From assembly GCA_977006965.1 (NCBI GenBank), contig OZ345377.1, forward strand, positions 1,736,001 to 1,800,000: a stretch of 64,000 bases of DNA. The letters run 5' to 3'. Each line of letters starts with the position of its first letter. Position 1 is the first letter of the stretch. Both the position numbers and the translations under genes were made by a program. Under the pieces are notes generated by a model. That model did not search any database. It was not told where the DNA came from and was given only the letters and a program-made list of their open reading frames with translations. This DNA comes from Phymatolithon calcareum (lineage: Eukaryota > Rhodophyta > Florideophyceae > Hapalidiales). Of the stretch, positions 62,121 through 64,000 are shown piece after piece.

Positions 62121-62160
62121 TTTTTAGAGCCCCACAGTCATACGAATATACGGGCAAGGC
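62121..62160 (-). mobile_element. LINE family B tail, 40 bp, with TSD
   Basis: Flanked by AGACCAATACTT (62109-62120, 62161-62172). The insert is only the terminal TTTTTAGAGCCCCACAGTCATACGAATATACGGGCAAGGC (shown here in halves: TTTTTAGAGCCCCACAGTCA and TACGAATATACGGGCAAGGC) of a family B tail. Copy A lacks it. Confidence 0.88.
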
Positions 62161-62633
62161 AGACCAATACTTCTGCTCTAAAAACCAAGACTTTTTCTGA
62201 AATACTATTAAGTTGCTAGGAATTCGTAGATATGAGACAGCGACAGCAGGATCCCTTGTCTCGGCGAACTATTCAGCAGCAGACATTCATTTAGGGAAAG
62301 AAGCACCACCTTGTGCGAGGGCTCAAAGTCGGCTAATCTTGTAATCGGTATGGACAGTCCGCACTCTCTCCTTGGTCACTGCAAAGAAAGCTCATGTCTA
62401 TGCTCGAAATGAAAACATCGTTGCTGCCTTTTCCTTGCACTATTCGAATCACAACCACATCCTGATTTTAATCAGCCTGACTCAGCCCAGGCGTCGCTAT
62501 ATGTTTGGTATTGTTCAGTTCCAATTGCACGAGAAACGATACCACAAGGTTTGACTTGAGGAATTTTTCTGGGTGGAATTTTCTCAGGCTTGCACGTGGC
62601 AGTGATAATCGACGACGGGAACATGTTCGCGTT

Positions 62634-63204
62634 GTGCCATCTCACTGGAAATCTGAAATTGCATTGTATGTCTCTCGTTGTGGAACACGACAGTGGCTTA
62701 CAACGAGAGCTCAGTCAATGGCGAACAAGAAGGCTATGAAAGACACTGACAGCACAAGACTTAGGGGAGATCCTATAGAGCGACGACGTCGGGTGGCCGC
62801 CCGCATGTGTCAGCTCGTAATAACGGACAGACCCGACTGTCGAAATAATCACAGGATTGGAGGCACCATGAGATCGCCAAGTTGGGTCACTGATTCGCGC
62901 GTGCGTATCGTGGTAGCCGTTAGACCACACAGTGATGGACCTAACATCACAGGAAGGGAGGCACGCGAGATCGTCAAGTTGGGTTACTCACTCGCGCGTG
63001 CGTATCGAGGTAGCCGTTAGACCTGACAGTTAAAGGATAGTGTCGGTATTCGTGTGGTGTGAAGTGCAACCCCCAGCCAGTAGGTTGGAGAATCTGATAG
63101 CTTAAAAGGCACGGCTAATGGCAGCGAGAAAGGATCGCCTCTCAAGGAAGCCACAATTGGTGAGAGCGAGTGCCGACTACTTTGCCGACCCTGAGAGTGC
63201 AACA
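62634..63204. mobile_element. 571 bp insertion with 5 bp TSD, solo-LTR-like
   Basis: Copy A is uninterrupted at this point; here GCGTT is repeated at 62629-62633 and 63205-63209. Ends are GTGCCATCTCAC and GAGAGTGCAACA; the minus strand starts TGTTGCACTC, as many LTRs do, but the far end lacks a clean terminal CA. Inside are two tandem repeats of about 90 bp (GATCG.CAAGTTGGGT, GCGTGCGTATCG.GGTAGCCG). No coding frame. Confidence 0.65.
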
Positions 63205-63290
63205 GCGTTCTCCCAAAGTACAACTTGTAACCGTGCCGTTTCCTTCCCTTAAAGGCTTCGTGGAAGTCAAGAGGAGCACAATTCTTTACC

Positions 63291-63373
63291 GGCTACTCCC
63301 GTACAGTTTTAGGAGTGTTACTGAGGGCTTTCAAATAAACAATTAAACAGTTGCAAAAAAACAAACAAACAAC
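63291..63373 (+). mobile_element. LINE family A-like tail, 83 bp, with TSD
   Basis: Flanked by CTTTACC (63284-63290, 63374-63380). Matches the family A terminal block (TACAGT...GAGTGTTACTGAGGGC.TT..AATAAA) followed by A-rich CAAAAAAACAAACAAACAAC. It lies 65 bp upstream of the pseudogene ATG. Copy A shows the empty site at about 43112. Confidence 0.9.
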
Positions 63374-63437
63374 CTTTACCTTCAGTGGCTATCTCGGTAG
63401 TCGATCTCCTCGTTTCCCATCTTGACATCACATCGAC

Positions 63438-64000
63438 ATGGAGCAAACTGAACTGACAAACACCTTTCTCTACCGACTGCCAGATGCAGAGCTGCTAAAT
63501 GTCGTTCGTCTTTTAAGCGACCAGCCGCAAAGTGAAGCTTGGCAGGGTTCGGTTTCCCTCGCCGATGTTCTGACCTTGCTTCGATGTGGCCGACCGATTG
63601 CCGCATGTGCGCACAGCGAGTTTCGTCATCTAATTTCCGGGGGGCAAGAAACCGTACCGGGTACCCTTGTCGCCAACGGAGGAACGGCGACCGGAAGGCG
63701 GTTTTCGAGGAGCTGTTTGCGAGACTTGCACCTACTTTGAAAGGATTGTACATCTCTCGATTTCGCAATGAACCCCTAATCAATATCTCGACTTCATTGA
63801 GAAAGTGTACATCTCTTCTATACCTATCTGTGAATGACTTTTCTGACAAGTTCGATATTCCGATAGCCCTTGCTGCATGCAGCGGGAAATTGCTAGCCCT
63901 GTCCATCAAGGGTACTTTGCTGAATTTTGGCGGGGTGAACGCTATCGCCCGACACTGCAAGGGGATCATGCACCTTGAGATTCGATACTAACGTATTGGT
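63438..64000 (+). pseudogene. F-box-like/LRR gene copy, frameshifted
   Basis: Paralogue of 43173-44633, about 85-90 % identical. A one-base deletion at about 63702 (GGCGGTTTTCG for GGCGGTGTTTCG) shifts the frame. In the original frame a second lesion turns TAT GAA into TAC TAA at about 63986. The remainder lies beyond the window. Confidence 0.9.

Larger units (their letters stand above)
61084..64000 (+). repeat. Segmental duplication copy B (pseudogenised)
   Basis: Collinear with 41340-43737. Carries four insertions absent from copy A (61817-61984, 62121-62160, 62634-63204, 63291-63373), each with a TSD. The duplication runs beyond the window end. Confidence 0.9.

Overview
The window is eukaryotic nuclear DNA. 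The host genes lack visible introns even when very long (reading frames of 870 to 1065 codons). They encode eukaryote-specific proteins: Las1, an INO80-complex YL1-C subunit, oxysterol-binding proteins, ankyrin/RING proteins and a BAH protein. The spaces between them are filled with nested, decaying LINE-type retroelements. A SAP-domain protein with an organelle-style presequence, a HEAT/PBS-lyase-like protein and a RelA/SpoT-type gene remnant suggest a plastid-bearing organism. Intron-poor genes embedded in transposon-rich DNA fit a red alga, but the sequence does not prove the lineage.

Layout. 1-10.2 kb is a transposon nest: LINE families A and B inserted into copies of a roughly 4 kb dispersed unit ('unit X') that carries a BAH-domain gene, intact at 8118-9557. 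11-25.5 kb is a host gene island: HEAT protein (+), SAP protein (-), ORP with PH domain (+), LAS1 (-), IES6 (+), a 3.7 kb gene-poor gap and a second ORP (-). 25.7-30.2 kb holds two more copies of unit X. 30.7-38.2 kb holds two tandem ankyrin-repeat/RING-H2 genes whose proteins begin with N-myristoylation-like sequences. 41.3-44.7 kb carries an F-box-like/LRR gene inside a segment that is duplicated at 61.1-64 kb, where the gene copy is dead. 45.6-46.9 kb is a RelA/SpoT-homologue frame with three in-frame stops and no frameshift. 47.0-48.1 kb is a hAT transposon remnant and 48.6-49.0 kb a SINE-like insertion. 50-61 kb is dominated by LINE family C, with seven fragments nested in each other and in other elements.

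How the parts relate. The host genes look like independent housekeeping genes, arranged convergently or divergently with short spacers; LAS1 and IES6 share a 157 bp divergent promoter. The repeats record a readable insertion history. I found target-site duplications (TSDs) for more than a dozen insertions; in several, a paralogous copy shows the empty site.

The most unusual signal is a recurrent junction type. At two or more places a sequence L|R has become L-L'-R'-R: both sides of a break are followed by their own reverse complement, with inner arms of 10 to about 70 nt, and L's end and R's start share 6-8 nt where this can be judged. Paralogous uninterrupted copies show the ancestral state at two loci. 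This looks like hairpin-opening (P-nucleotide) footprints as left by hAT excision, but far longer than those usually described.
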